A stretch of 64,000 nt of DNA from Aquimarina mycalae (GCF_029906345.1 NZ_JARYGY010000002.1:180050-244049); one strand, 5' to 3'. Shown: positions 11,294-20,444, counted from the stretch's first letter. Made by a program: numbers and translations. The notes: generated from the sequence alone by a model not told the origin.

Positions 11294-12454
11294 ATGAAAA
11301 AAATAATAAGTACATATCTGTTTTTATTTTCGCTTGTAGTAAGTGCTCAAACTGCATTTCATAATTTTGGTAATGTGCAGATTCATGATCAAGGTCAAGT
11401 AGGGTTTCATTTAGATGTAATTAACGATGGAGCTTTTGATCAAAATGTTGGATTTACTGGTTTTTATAATCAAAATAGCTTAACAATTTCTGGAACAAAT
11501 CGCCCAATTTTCTTTGATATGGAAATTGATGTTTTAAATGATTTATTTCTTGAAGTTGCCGTGGGTGTTAATAATTTTCAGGAATTTACAAATGGAAGGG
11601 TATTCACACCTAGAGATCAAATTAATGTTTCTCTAGATTACATTAATGATGCTCCATATTTAGGTGTAAATAACGACAGACATGTTGATGGTTACGCTTC
11701 GATAACAGGTCAGCTTGATTTTTCATTTCCTATAGGAGATGATTTTCGTCATAGACCTGCACGAATTGAAAGTCAGGCAGCAATTAATACAGCACGAGCA
11801 GCTTATTTCTTTGAGAATCCTAATTCTCCTAACTTTTTTCCTGATACTTTTGATACCGACGATTTTGGTGATTTATTATTTGGGGTTAGCATTTTTGAAT
11901 TTTGGGATGTAGACGGAGATCAAGAAACTAGTGTAACCTTAAGCTGGGATACTAATAGTAACATCCCTACTTTAGTTAGTGATTTGCAAGATTTAAGAGT
12001 AGTAGGATGGGATGCTAATCTAGAACAATGGGTCAACCTTGGAAACATAGGATTCACAGGAGATCTTGACAATGGGGAAATTACATCTGATCCAATAATC
12101 CCTGATAATTATGTAGTACTTACTTTTGGTACTTCTAATAGAATATTAGATGGTGATTTAGAAGTATTTACTGCTGTTTCACCTAACGGAGATGGATTCA
12201 ATGATACATTTGTTATACAAGGGCTCATACAGTTTCCTGACAATGAGTTGTTTGTATACAACCGTTGGGGGGTTTTAGTTTATAATCGAAAGGCATATCA
12301 CGAAGTACAACAGACATCCGAGGCATTTAATGGTATTTCTGAAGGTAGAGCTACCATAGCAAAAGGAGAAGAACTCCCTGTAGGTACGTACTATTATGTA
12401 TTATTAGTAAATGGAGTAAAAGATCGCGCAGGATACCTATATATTAATAGGTAA
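11294..12454 (+). CDS. Exported protein with gliding-motility-associated C-terminal (type B CTD) domain
   Basis: This 386-residue protein has a signal peptide (MKKIISTYLFLFSLVVSAQ). The last ~95 residues carry the gliding-motility-associated / type B T9SS sorting signature: AVSPNGDGFNDTFVIQG, LFVYNRWGVLVYN, GTYYYVLLV and a closing GYLYINR. Such CTDs direct proteins across the outer membrane through T9SS, generally with a PorP/SprF-type partner; none is seen next to this gene. The central part is beta-rich and of no family I can name. It is 9 bases downstream of the 1827-residue adhesin, which itself lacks a CTD, so the two may assemble together on the surface (inference). Confidence 0.88.
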   Translation: MKKIISTYLFLFSLVVSAQTAFHNFGNVQIHDQGQVGFHLDVINDGAFDQNVGFTGFYNQNSLTISGTNRPIFFDMEIDVLNDLFLEVAVGVNNFQEFTNGRVFTPRDQINVSLDYINDAPYLGVNNDRHVDGYASITGQLDFSFPIGDDFRHRPARIESQAAINTARAAYFFENPNSPNFFPDTFDTDDFGDLLFGVSIFEFWDVDGDQETSVTLSWDTNSNIPTLVSDLQDLRVVGWDANLEQWVNLGNIGFTGDLDNGEITSDPIIPDNYVVLTFGTSNRILDGDLEVFTAVSPNGDGFNDTFVIQGLIQFPDNELFVYNRWGVLVYNRKAYHEVQQTSEAFNGISEGRATIAKGEELPVGTYYYVLLVNGVKDRAGYLYINR

Positions 12455-12565
12455 TCAGTGTTTTTTGTTATATCATACTTGTAAAAAGCTTCATTTTTAT
12501 ACAGATCTATTTTTCAACACTTTAAGTGAAATTCAATTTAGAATAAAAAACTTAATTTCGATATT

Positions 12566-12573
12566 TAACTTTG
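12566..12573 (+). promoter_or_regulatory. Candidate -7 promoter element (TAACTTTG)
   Basis: TAACTTTG matches the Bacteroidota -7 consensus TAnnTTTG and lies 32 bases upstream of the ATG at 12606. I do not see a convincing TTG/TTTG -33 box. It would give the PA14 gene a promoter separate from the upstream adhesin genes. Confidence 0.45.
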
Positions 12574-12605
12574 TATAATAATATTCATTTTTCATCCCCT
12601 TATTT

Positions 12606-14142
12606 ATGAAAAAACTTCTACTATCATTATCCTTTTTTTTTATATTGTTTTAATGCATTTTCTCAAATAGATGCGAACTCTGTTATGGGATTGCCCACTG
12701 CAGCTACAACTGCAGAAATGAATGGAGTAACTGGTGCAGCAACAGGTGCTATCTTATATAATCTCGAAGAAAACAAAATTTTCGTATTTGACGGAACCAA
12801 TTGGGTTTCTACTTCCAATGACAACTGGCTCGTTGATGGAAACACTGGATTACCTACTACGTCATTCTTAGGGCATATTGATGATGTAAGAATGGAAATC
12901 AGATCCAATAATTTACCTCTCTTACAATTCGGAAGAAGACAAACGCTTGGTTTGGTACAAGGTTTTCCTGATTATACCGATGTCGATCAACCTCTTGTAC
13001 TTCTTAATGGAGATGGAACAACTTCTGCACTTCAGTTTACTGCAACAGGAGCTAGCTTTTATAGGCCTATATTTTTTACAACAACCAATGGTAGTTTCAG
13101 ATTAAAAGGTAGTACAGGTGGTACTGACCTATTTGAGATTGGATCTGCTGGACCAGCTAATGATGGAAGGTTAGAATTTATTATTGGTGACGATGGTGCC
13201 GAACCGATAATCTTCAAAAGATATGATTATAGAAGAGGACAATTCCACAGAGAGTTTTTTAGAGTGCAGGGAAGTAATAATACTGCTGATGCTACTACAC
13301 GATTTGGGATAAATTTAAACACTCAAGAAGTACCTATAGATGCTGATTATGATGATTCTTCAGCTGGGTTTACTATTGCTAATTCTACATTCCAGGTAGA
13401 AGGATCTATATCAAAATCCATACTTACAACAACTGGAAATCTAACATTGACCGAAAATCATTACACGATCATCTTGGGAGGTATTCATACCATCACTTTT
13501 CCAGCAGCAAATACTTGTCAAGGAAGAATCTATAGTATAAAAAACCCTAATAATAACAGTACCACAATTAGTTCCTATGTCTCTACAGACAACTCTAATC
13601 AAACTATCATACCCAATGAATCTGTATTATGGGTTCAAAGCGATGGCACTAACTGGATTCAAATAAACAATAATTCAGCTACAAACACATCTGGTCTTCA
13701 ATACTATACTTGGGATATTCCCAATACTTCCCAGCCAGACATTGATAATATTCGCAGTTTAGGAGTTTCAACCTCTCAAGGCTTATCTTCCATTCCATTA
13801 AATAATACTTCTCGAGCGACTATAGCTCCAGATGCAGATGGTTACATCTTATTTTATTCTGGAACTATTAATGTTCAAAATACAGGTCTTTTCACCTTTA
13901 ATGCCCGATCTGATGATGGTACAAGAATTTACATTGACAATGTACTGATTGTAGAAAATTGGTTTGATCAAGGTCCAACCACCCGATCAGGTTCTGTAAC
14001 TCTTGCTGCTGGTGAGCACAATATTGAATTTTGGTATTATGAAAATGGTGGAGGTGATTTTATGCAATTTACCTGGGGAGCTAATCCAGATGGTTATACT
14101 GTAGGTAGTGATATCGATGCTACTATTTTTTTCATAAAATAA
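12606..14142 (+). CDS. Exported MGLPTA-module protein with C-terminal PA14 domain; frameshifted at a T9 run in the signal peptide
   Basis: The long frame (from ATG 12685, 485 residues) begins inside the mature protein at MGLPTA. Just upstream, ATG 12606 opens a signal peptide that runs into a stop after 15 codons. Dropping one T from the nine-T run at 12633-12641 joins the two frames and gives MKKLLLSLSFFLYCFNAFSQ followed by IDANSVMGLPTA, a textbook flavobacterial signal peptide. The mature N-terminus resembles the protein at 5100. The middle is a beta-rich region that recalls phage-tail or collagen-like fibre chaperone domains. Residues ~335-485 of the long frame form a PA14-like domain (YTWDIP...FTFNARSDDGTRIYIDNVL...GEHNIEFWYYENGGGDF), a fold that binds glycans in several adhesins. 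As sequenced the protein would be untranslated or unexported. It is either an assembly error or an off state of a phase-variable gene. Confidence 0.8.
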
Positions 14143-14296
14143 TACTTCCCAGCTATATATGATTCTATCAAAAACAAAGGAGTCACTTAGGTGTTTTTTT
14201 CCAAAAATAATCATACATTTAACCTTAATGTAGAATAGTAATGAAAAATGACAACGTTATTCAGGTTCATTTTTTATTAAGATTAAAACCTAAAAA

Positions 14297-14845
14297 ATGA
14301 AAGAAAAATCAGGAAAAATTCAAGATATAATAGATAAGAAATTTCTAGAAGAGCGTAGTGTTTTTCTATGGGGTCAAGTTGATGATAAATCAGCTAAGCA
14401 TGTTATAGACAGATTAATGTATTTGGATATGATAAGTAATGAGGAAATTAAACTATACATTAACAGTCCTGGTGGATATGTAACTTCAGGATTTGCAATG
14501 TATGATACTATTAAAGCTTTAAAAAGTCCTGTATCTACTATCTGTACTGGACTAGCAGCTTCTATGGGATCGATTCTTTTAAGTGTGGGTGAAAAAGGAC
14601 GCAGATTTATTCAACCGCATGCTAAGGTAATGATACATCAGCCAAGTGGAGGTGCAAGAGGGCAAGCTTCTAATATTGAAATCCAGGCAACTGAAATCCT
14701 AAAAACTAAAGAATTAAGTGCTCAAATTCTTGCAGATAATTGTGGCCAGGAAATTGATAAGGTATTAAGAGATTTTAATCGTGATTACTGGATGGATGCA
14801 GAAGAATCTATAGCATATGGCATTGTAGATGGAATACTTTCATAA
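14297..14845 (+). CDS. clpP: ClpP-family serine protease, stand-alone copy
   Basis: The 182-residue protein has the full ClpP layout. The catalytic triad is visible: Ser89 in GLAASMGS, His114 in MIHQPSGG and Asp163 in NRDYW. The oxyanion-loop region YINSPGGYVTSG is present, and the C-terminus ends in the family's AYGIVDGIL. ClpP forms a double-heptamer chamber that degrades proteins fed by ClpX/ClpA-type unfoldases. Here it is not beside clpX or tig, as the main copy usually is, and it lacks an obvious propeptide. It may therefore be a second paralogue with a specialised partner. An inverted repeat 3' of the gene probably terminates it. Family assignment is firm; main copy versus paralogue is inference. 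Confidence 0.93.
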   Translation: MKEKSGKIQDIIDKKFLEERSVFLWGQVDDKSAKHVIDRLMYLDMISNEEIKLYINSPGGYVTSGFAMYDTIKALKSPVSTICTGLAASMGSILLSVGEKGRRFIQPHAKVMIHQPSGGARGQASNIEIQATEILKTKELSAQILADNCGQEIDKVLRDFNRDYWMDAEESIAYGIVDGILS

Positions 14846-14892
14846 AAAATTCATATCATTTTTTTAGATATTTACTTTTAAAAACTAAAAAT

Positions 14893-14930
14893 TGCCGCAA
14901 CAATAATCTAATGTGTAGTTGCGGCATTTC
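14893..14930 (+). terminator. Rho-independent-like terminator after clpP
   Basis: A 9-bp stem (TGCCGCAAC at 14893-14901 with GTTGCGGCA at 14918-14926) is followed by TTTC and GTTTT. It lies 48 bases past the clpP stop. Confidence 0.65.
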
Positions 14931-15009
14931 GTTTTAATTTCTTAAATTACAGATGTATCCATAGGTTCTTAAGGATCAATTTTTATAGAAAATATAATTC
15001 CCCCAAATA

Positions 15010-15735
15010 ATGAAAAGAAAAAAATTCATTCAAGTAAGTGCTATGGGACTGGTAGGATTATCTTCAGTTTCATTTACCAGTTTTCAATCGAAAATCAGTA
15101 AGGACGACCTTATGGGGAAAGGAAACCCTATAATTGTAGGCGAAGGATATAAACTGCGTAAAAAAGCGAATCAAGCCTTTTTAAAAATGAAAAGTGCAGC
15201 CTTAAAACAAGGCATTAAAATTAAAGTTGTTTCCAGTTATAGAGATTATGCCCATCAAAACCGTATTTGGGAACGTAAATACGAAAGATATACAGCAAGC
15301 GGATTATTACCTACAAAAGCCATTCATAAAATAATCGAATATTCTACAATTCCGGGTACTTCTCGTCATCATTGGGGTTCGGATATAGATATTGTTGATG
15401 GAAGTGTTAAACAGCCTAAAGATGTGCTTTTAGAGAAACATTTTCATAATGATGGGCCTTTCGCTAGATTTAAAACTTGGATGGATCATAATGCAAATGA
15501 TTTTGGTTTCTATCTCGTTTACACAAATAAAAAAGGAAGAAAAGGTTTTAAATATGAACCTTGGCATTACTCCTATGCTCCTACTTCAATACCAATGCTT
15601 AAGGAATTTAAAAAACTTGATATCAAAACCGAATTACAAAAAGCAGTATTAATGGGAAGCTCTCATTTTTCATCAGAATTTATCCAACAATATCTGAATG
15701 AGAACATCTTGGATATTAATCCTAAATTACTGTAA
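15010..15735 (+). CDS. M15 (VanY/DdcY-type) D-alanyl-D-alanine carboxypeptidase
   Basis: This 241-residue protein has an N-terminal hydrophobic export segment (about residues 5-25). The M15 zinc site is readable: TSRHHWGSDID supplies His120 and Asp127 with the family's seven-residue spacing, and YEPWHY supplies the catalytic Glu183 and the third ligand His186. VVSSYRDYAHQNRIW matches the conserved SGYRS-type strand of the family. Enzymes of this family trim the terminal D-Ala from peptidoglycan stems in the periplasm. The extra C-terminal ~50 residues after the zinc site are not recognised. It sits alone between clpP and the CAP lipoprotein, all on the + strand but with separate spacings. Family is firm; physiological substrate is inferred. 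Confidence 0.88.
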   Translation: MKRKKFIQVSAMGLVGLSSVSFTSFQSKISKDDLMGKGNPIIVGEGYKLRKKANQAFLKMKSAALKQGIKIKVVSSYRDYAHQNRIWERKYERYTASGLLPTKAIHKIIEYSTIPGTSRHHWGSDIDIVDGSVKQPKDVLLEKHFHNDGPFARFKTWMDHNANDFGFYLVYTNKKGRKGFKYEPWHYSYAPTSIPMLKEFKKLDIKTELQKAVLMGSSHFSSEFIQQYLNENILDINPKLL

Positions 15736-15785
15736 TACATACTAAAAGCTAATTCTTTTAGTTATATAAAAAAGCCCTATACCTC

Positions 15786-16271
15786 ATGAAAAATGTATTA
15801 ACCTATTTCTGTATAACGCTCGTGCTGTTATCAATCGGATCTTGTTCTTCAGAAGATGATGCCGAAATTACTGATCAAAATGTAATAGAACTTACAAATG
15901 ACGCTAATATTTCAAATGATATTCTTTCATTGGTAAATGAACACAGACAAAGTATAGGATTATCCGTTTTATTAAAAAATGAAACTGCAGAGGAATTAGC
16001 TATTGATCATACAAAATACATGATCTCTATAAGTGAAATTAATCACGCAAATTTTAATCAGAGAAGTGACGTTTTAAATACTCAAGAAAATGCAACTGGA
16101 ACTGCTGAAAACGTTGCTAAATTTTATCCAGATGCGCAAAGTGTTGTAAATGGATGGCTTAACAGTACGGGACATAAAGCTAATATTGAAGGTAATTATA
16201 TGTATACTGGTATTTCTGCAATAAAAGATCAAGATGGTCGATACTATTATACACAACTTTTTTATCGCTAA
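15786..16271 (+). CDS. CAP/SCP-domain (YkwD-like) lipoprotein
   Basis: The 161-residue protein starts with a lipoprotein signal peptide (lipobox SIGSC, Cys20). It continues as a CAP domain: LVNEHRQSIGLSVL, DHTKYMISISEINHANFNQR, GTAENVA and GWLNSTGHKANIEG, ending in YYYTQLFY. The two His of the CAP cavity appear in INHAN and TGHKAN. Bacterial YkwD-like CAP proteins are extracytoplasmic and their biochemical role is mostly unknown. It follows the M15 peptidase gene by 50 bases. Confidence 0.87.
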   Translation: MKNVLTYFCITLVLLSIGSCSSEDDAEITDQNVIELTNDANISNDILSLVNEHRQSIGLSVLLKNETAEELAIDHTKYMISISEINHANFNQRSDVLNTQENATGTAENVAKFYPDAQSVVNGWLNSTGHKANIEGNYMYTGISAIKDQDGRYYYTQLFYR

Positions 16272-16338
16272 CATGCATGCTCAACTATGCCAATTAGCAC
16301 TATAAGTGTTCAATAGCCCGAACACAATACCTCTAGTA

Positions 16339-16384
16339 GTTGCTTACCAAAAATGTTATTTACAATTATTGGTAAGCAACTTTT
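16339..16384 (+). terminator. Terminator after the CAP lipoprotein gene
   Basis: A perfect 12-bp inverted repeat (16339-16350 GTTGCTTACCAA, 16369-16380 TTGGTAAGCAAC) with an 18-base loop is followed directly by TTTT. Confidence 0.75.
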
Positions 16385-16444
16385 ATATTTAGTAACTTTA
16401 AGAATCCAAAAATAATTTGTCGTTAACATAAAAATATAATCCTA

Positions 16445-17209
16445 ATGAGACGTGGTGGATTAAAAATAAGAATACTAATAGGCCTTGCCATTGTTGCTTT
16501 TGCTTTTATTAAAAAATGCAACAATAAAACTCATAATCAGTATACCGATCGTGTACAGAACATTAATATGACCACTGATCAAGAAATTGCAATAGGGCTT
16601 CAGAACGAACCAGAAATGACAAGACAACATGGAGGTTTATATCCCGATCAAAGGCTTCAAAACTATGTGGATAATGTAGGTAACAAGTTAATTAATAACA
16701 CCATGGCTAGAGAGTCGCCATATCGCTACGAATTTCATCTATTGGCAGACCCTAATACTATTAACGCATTTGCATTACCAGGAGGTCAGATATTTATCAC
16801 CTATGCTTTATATTCTAAATTACAAAATGAAGATCAATTAGCAGGTGTACTTGGTCATGAAATAGGACATGTTTTAGGAAGACATTCTGCAGAGCGAATA
16901 GCAGAGCATGAATTTTGGAAAACCATTTCTACAGGAGCATCTGTTGGCGTAGATGCTGGTGGCCTTGTTAATGGAATTGGACAAAACATACTTTTAGGTA
17001 ACGGAAGAGATGATGAACTGGAAAGTGATAAATTAGGGGTTTTATTTATGATTAATTCTGGTTATAATCCTCAAGAGATGATTGGAGTCATGAATATTCT
17101 TAAAAACGCAGCTGGCCCTAATCGTACTCCTGAATTTCAGAGTACACATCCTGATCCAGATAATCGAATCGAAAAAATTCGCGAGGCAATCGAAACATAC
17201 AGTAAATAA
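16445..17209 (+). CDS. M48-family zinc metalloprotease (BepA/LoiP-like)
   Basis: The 254-residue protein has an N-terminal hydrophobic segment (residues ~6-22, with Cys25 close behind, not a standard lipobox). The HEIGH zinc motif is at 138-142, and the third ligand is the Glu in DDELESDKLG. Upstream, NAFALPGGQIFITYALY is the conserved M48 substrate strand. BepA/LoiP-type members work in the periplasm on outer-membrane quality control, so an envelope role is likely. An inverted repeat at 17215 ends the unit. Family is firm; partner and substrates are not evident here. Confidence 0.9.
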   Translation: MRRGGLKIRILIGLAIVAFAFIKKCNNKTHNQYTDRVQNINMTTDQEIAIGLQNEPEMTRQHGGLYPDQRLQNYVDNVGNKLINNTMARESPYRYEFHLLADPNTINAFALPGGQIFITYALYSKLQNEDQLAGVLGHEIGHVLGRHSAERIAEHEFWKTISTGASVGVDAGGLVNGIGQNILLGNGRDDELESDKLGVLFMINSGYNPQEMIGVMNILKNAAGPNRTPEFQSTHPDPDNRIEKIREAIETYSK

Positions 17210-17214
17210 TACAA

Positions 17215-17248
17215 AAAACTTCGCCTGTACCTAAACAAGCGAAGTTTT
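17215..17248. terminator. Bidirectional terminator between the M48 and ankyrin genes
   Basis: AAAACTTCGC (17215-17224) pairs with GCGAAGTTTT (17239-17248). The A-rich and T-rich flanks make it usable in both directions, between two convergent genes. Confidence 0.7.
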
Positions 17249-17274
17249 CTTAATTTTTCTACGTTATAAACACG

Positions 17275-17655
17275 CTATGACAGCTTTTTAAGTACAGCCA
17301 TTGCTTCCTTTGCATTAGATAATTTGGCAAATTTCATCGCTGTATTACCTTTGCTATCTCTAGCTTTTACTTTAGCTCCTTTTTTAACTAACATTTTAAT
17401 AATATCTACTCTATTATATCGAGCAGCATACATTAAAGGAGTCATTCCTTCAGATTTTTTGTTTACATCGCTTCCTAATTCTATCATTTTCTTTACAGTA
17501 TCAGTTTCGCCCTTGACGATTGCCATGCAAAAAGTGCTAACTTGGTTAGTGCTAATTTCGTAATTATGACTATCTAAAGTCGTTGATTTTTCGGTTGCAA
17601 AGCTTACTGATGTGATGAACATAATAGCCAATGCGGTTACAATTGTTTTTTTCAT
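17275..17655 (-). CDS. Exported small ankyrin-repeat protein
   Basis: The 126-residue protein has a signal peptide (MKKTIVTALAIMFITSVSFA). Two to three ankyrin repeats follow, about residues 42-125: DTVKKMIELGSDVNKK, GMTPLMYAARYNRVDIIKMLVKKGAKVKA and GNTAMKFAKLSNAKEAMAVLKKL. Ankyrin repeats mediate protein-protein contacts; a periplasmic location is implied by the signal peptide. It is a monocistronic gene on the - strand between M48 and gpmI. No partner is suggested by its neighbours. Confidence 0.85.
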   Translation of the reverse strand: MKKTIVTALAIMFITSVSFATEKSTTLDSHNYEISTNQVSTFCMAIVKGETDTVKKMIELGSDVNKKSEGMTPLMYAARYNRVDIIKMLVKKGAKVKARDSKGNTAMKFAKLSNAKEAMAVLKKLS

Positions 17656-18156
17656 GATGTTGTTTTTATTAATTTATACTATAGGTTTACTATATATATA
17701 CAAGACTCCCAACATCACATTTTTGTTACAACAAAAAATTAATATAACATAACTTTAACCTTTTTAATCAATAAATAATTAACTAAATGTGTTAAAATAT
17801 TAATAATATCTTTACTTATAACTTATTTTATTGCATAATTTACATTGCTATATTTACGCTGATTTATGTAAATAATCATTTTATTTTCAACAATTTATCC
17901 TTTTTTACAAATTACATTATCTCTACTAAAAAAGCTTTAAATTTAATAATAACTCATTTTTATTCACGTATACCTCCATCCTTTAACGGTTTAACAATCT
18001 CTTACCTTAATTAGAGAATTACTATACACCAAAATCTCATATCGACAACTTTCGTTTTTGGGTGATTATGAATGTATATTGTACTTTTGCCTCTTGTTTT
18101 ATTTTTGAGCATTGTACTCAACTTTAACCAACCAAAGATTTAAAATTTTAGAAAAA
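17656..18156. other. AT-rich 501-bp intergenic region between the ankyrin gene and gpmI
   Basis: This is the divergent region for two genes. I see one good promoter (listed at 18057-18089) for gpmI. No convincing promoter match, RNA gene or ORF with coding features is visible elsewhere in it. Confidence 0.5.
18057..18089 (+). promoter_or_regulatory. gpmI promoter, Bacteroidota type
   Basis: TTTG (18057-18060), a 21-base spacer and TACTTTTG (18082-18089) match the -33/-7 consensus. Transcription would begin near 18094, about 60 bases before the start codon, and so excludes part of the longer upstream reading frame from needing to be translated. Confidence 0.72.
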
Positions 18157-19674
18157 ATGAACAAAAAAGTAATCTTAATGATTCTGGATGGATGGGGAAC
18201 TTCTCCAGATCCTAAAGTATCTGCTATTGATCATGCAGAGACACCTTTTATTGATAGTTTGTACTCTAAATATCCTAATGCTTCATTACGAACAGATGGA
18301 CTTCATGTAGGTTTACCAGATGGGCAAATGGGTAATAGCGAAGTAGGACACATGAATCTTGGAGCTGGTAGAATTGTGTACCAAGATTTAGCCAAAATCA
18401 ATATGGCCATTAAGAATAATACATTGAAAAACGAGTCTACCTTAGTAGATGCATTGAATTACGCTAAGGAACATAACAAAAACATTCATCTTCTAGGTTT
18501 AGTAAGCGATGGTGGAGTTCACTCGCACATCAATCATATAAAAGGATTGCTCGATGTAGCAAGTGCTAAAGGTTTAGACAATGTTTTCTTACATGCGTTT
18601 ACAGATGGACGTGATGTAGATCCTAAATCTGGAATTGATCATATTAAGAATATTCAAAAACATATGACTACATCTACAGGTAAATTGGCTTCTGTAGTGG
18701 GTAGATATTATGCAATGGATAGAGATAAGAGGTGGGAACGTGTTAAACTGGCATATGATTTACTTGTACAAGGTATTGGAGAAGCAAGTACTGATGCCTC
18801 TGAAAGTATACAGAAGAACTACGATAATAATATTACAGATGAGTTTATTAAACCCATTGTAATGCAGGAAAACGGAGTTCCTGTTGCAACAATCAAAAAG
18901 GATGATGTTATTATCTTTTTTAATTTTAGGACAGATCGTGGTCGCGAACTTACAGAAATGCTATCACAAACAGATATGCCCGAATATAATACTCATACTT
19001 TACCATTGTATTATGTAACAATGACTAATTATGATGAAAACTTTAAAGGAACAAAAGTTATTTATGATAAAGATAATATTACTGAAACTCTAGGAGAAGT
19101 ATTATCTAAAGCAGGAAAAAAACAAATTCGCATCGCTGAGACCGAAAAATATCCCCATGTTACTTTCTTCTTTTCTGGAGGACAAGAAACTCCTTTTGAA
19201 GGTGAATCTAGGATTCTTAGAAACTCTCCTAAAGTTGCCACTTATGATCTAAAACCAGAAATGAGTGCCTATGAATTAAGAGATGCTTTAGTACCTGAAT
19301 TACAAAAAGGAGAAACAGATTTTGTATGTCTAAATTTTGCTAATGGAGATATGGTTGGACATACAGGAGTTATGGAAGCAGCAATTAAAGCTTGTGAAGC
19401 AGTCGATATATGTGTAAAAGATGTAATATCAACAGGATTAGAACATGGATATAGTACCATTCTAATTGCGGATCATGGTAATTGTGAAACGATGATAAAT
19501 CCCGATGGATCACCTCATACCGCTCACACAACCAATCCTGTACCTATTATTTTAATTGACAAAGATCAAATACAGATAAAAGATGGTGTTTTAGGTGATA
19601 TCGCTCCTACAATTTTAAAACTTATTGGCGTAGACCAACCCGAAGCAATGACTCAGAAGTCTTTAATTAAGTAA
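18157..19674 (+). CDS. gpmI: 2,3-bisphosphoglycerate-independent phosphoglycerate mutase
   Basis: The 505-residue glycolytic enzyme interconverts 3- and 2-phosphoglycerate through a phosphoserine. The start at MNKKVILMILDGWG is chosen because the family begins there; an in-frame ATG at 18112 would add 15 unrelated residues. Key residues are visible: Asp11 of LDGWG (metal), Ser61 in GNSEVGHMNLGAG (the phosphorylated Ser), FTDGRDVDP, FANGDMVGHTG and ADHGNCE (second metal site). The length is normal for the alkaline-phosphatase-superfamily mutase. It has its own promoter and terminator and so looks monocistronic. Confidence 0.96.
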   Translation: MNKKVILMILDGWGTSPDPKVSAIDHAETPFIDSLYSKYPNASLRTDGLHVGLPDGQMGNSEVGHMNLGAGRIVYQDLAKINMAIKNNTLKNESTLVDALNYAKEHNKNIHLLGLVSDGGVHSHINHIKGLLDVASAKGLDNVFLHAFTDGRDVDPKSGIDHIKNIQKHMTTSTGKLASVVGRYYAMDRDKRWERVKLAYDLLVQGIGEASTDASESIQKNYDNNITDEFIKPIVMQENGVPVATIKKDDVIIFFNFRTDRGRELTEMLSQTDMPEYNTHTLPLYYVTMTNYDENFKGTKVIYDKDNITETLGEVLSKAGKKQIRIAETEKYPHVTFFFSGGQETPFEGESRILRNSPKVATYDLKPEMSAYELRDALVPELQKGETDFVCLNFANGDMVGHTGVMEAAIKACEAVDICVKDVISTGLEHGYSTILIADHGNCETMINPDGSPHTAHTTNPVPIILIDKDQIQIKDGVLGDIAPTILKLIGVDQPEAMTQKSLIK

Positions 19675-19696
19675 TCATTATTATTACATAAAGTAT

Positions 19697-19731
19697 AAGG
19701 CAGTCACACTAGTAATGTGACTGCCTTTTTT
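19697..19731 (+). terminator. gpmI terminator
   Basis: A 12-bp perfect stem (19697-19708 AAGGCAGTCACA, 19716-19727 TGTGACTGCCTT) is followed by further T residues. Confidence 0.85.
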
Positions 19732-19852
19732 ATGTGCTAGAAATTTCATTTTATTATCTTTAACAGTATCTAAATCAATTTATAAAATTTATACGCAGCG
19801 AAATCCTACATTCTCAGTTGTAATTTATGAGAGTAAGCACTAACCCTTATTC

Positions 19853-20419
19853 ATGAATAAAGAAGAGCAAGGCAGACTGGTTAAAGCATGTAAAAAGAAT
19901 AACCGGGATGCCATGGAAAAAATATATAATGCTTTTATGCCCAGAATGATTGCGGTAAGTTCTCGCTATTGCAAAAATCAATCTGATGCAGAGGATATAG
20001 TGCAAGAGGCTTTTATTAAAGTCTTCAAGAATATAAAAAAATATAAACATAATGGTATGCTAGGTAGTTGGATCGAAAGAATTGTTGTCAATTGTGCAAT
20101 CGACTATTGGCATACCAGAAAGAAAACAGTTTATATTGATAATTCAGAATTAATAGAAGAACGAGATACGCAGGAACTTAATGATATGGAAAAAGAACAT
20201 TTTTCTGAGCAACTTTCTGCAGAAAAAATAAGAGTATTAATAAATGATTTACCAGAACAATACAGATATGTTTTAAATCTATATGCTATTGAAGGATATT
20301 CTCATAAAGAGATAGGAAAAATATTAAAGATTAAAGAAAGTACATCAAGATCTAATTACACAAGAGCAAGGAAAAAACTTTTAGAAAATATGAGAGCACT
20401 TGGAATTGAAAAACATTAA
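19853..20419 (+). CDS. ECF-type RNA polymerase sigma factor
   Basis: The 188-residue protein has sigma-70 region 2 (about residues 20-85: SRYCKNQSDAEDIVQEAFIKVF...GSWIERIVVNCAIDYW) and region 4.2 (about 125-180: LPEQYRYVLNLYAIEGYSHKEIGKILKIKESTSRSNYTRARKKL). It lacks regions 1 and 3, as ECF factors do. It is followed after 25 bases by a FecR-type anti-sigma gene, so the pair should form a surface- or stress-signalling module. No TonB receptor (SusC) lies next to it, unlike many Bacteroidota ECF/FecR pairs. Confidence 0.93.
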   Translation: MNKEEQGRLVKACKKNNRDAMEKIYNAFMPRMIAVSSRYCKNQSDAEDIVQEAFIKVFKNIKKYKHNGMLGSWIERIVVNCAIDYWHTRKKTVYIDNSELIEERDTQELNDMEKEHFSEQLSAEKIRVLINDLPEQYRYVLNLYAIEGYSHKEIGKILKIKESTSRSNYTRARKKLLENMRALGIEKH

Positions 20420-20444
20420 CCAGTAATCTCTAAATGAGTAACAA

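Noticed and set aside
18112..18156. Longer start for gpmI
   Set aside because: The 15 added residues are unlike the family's N-terminus.
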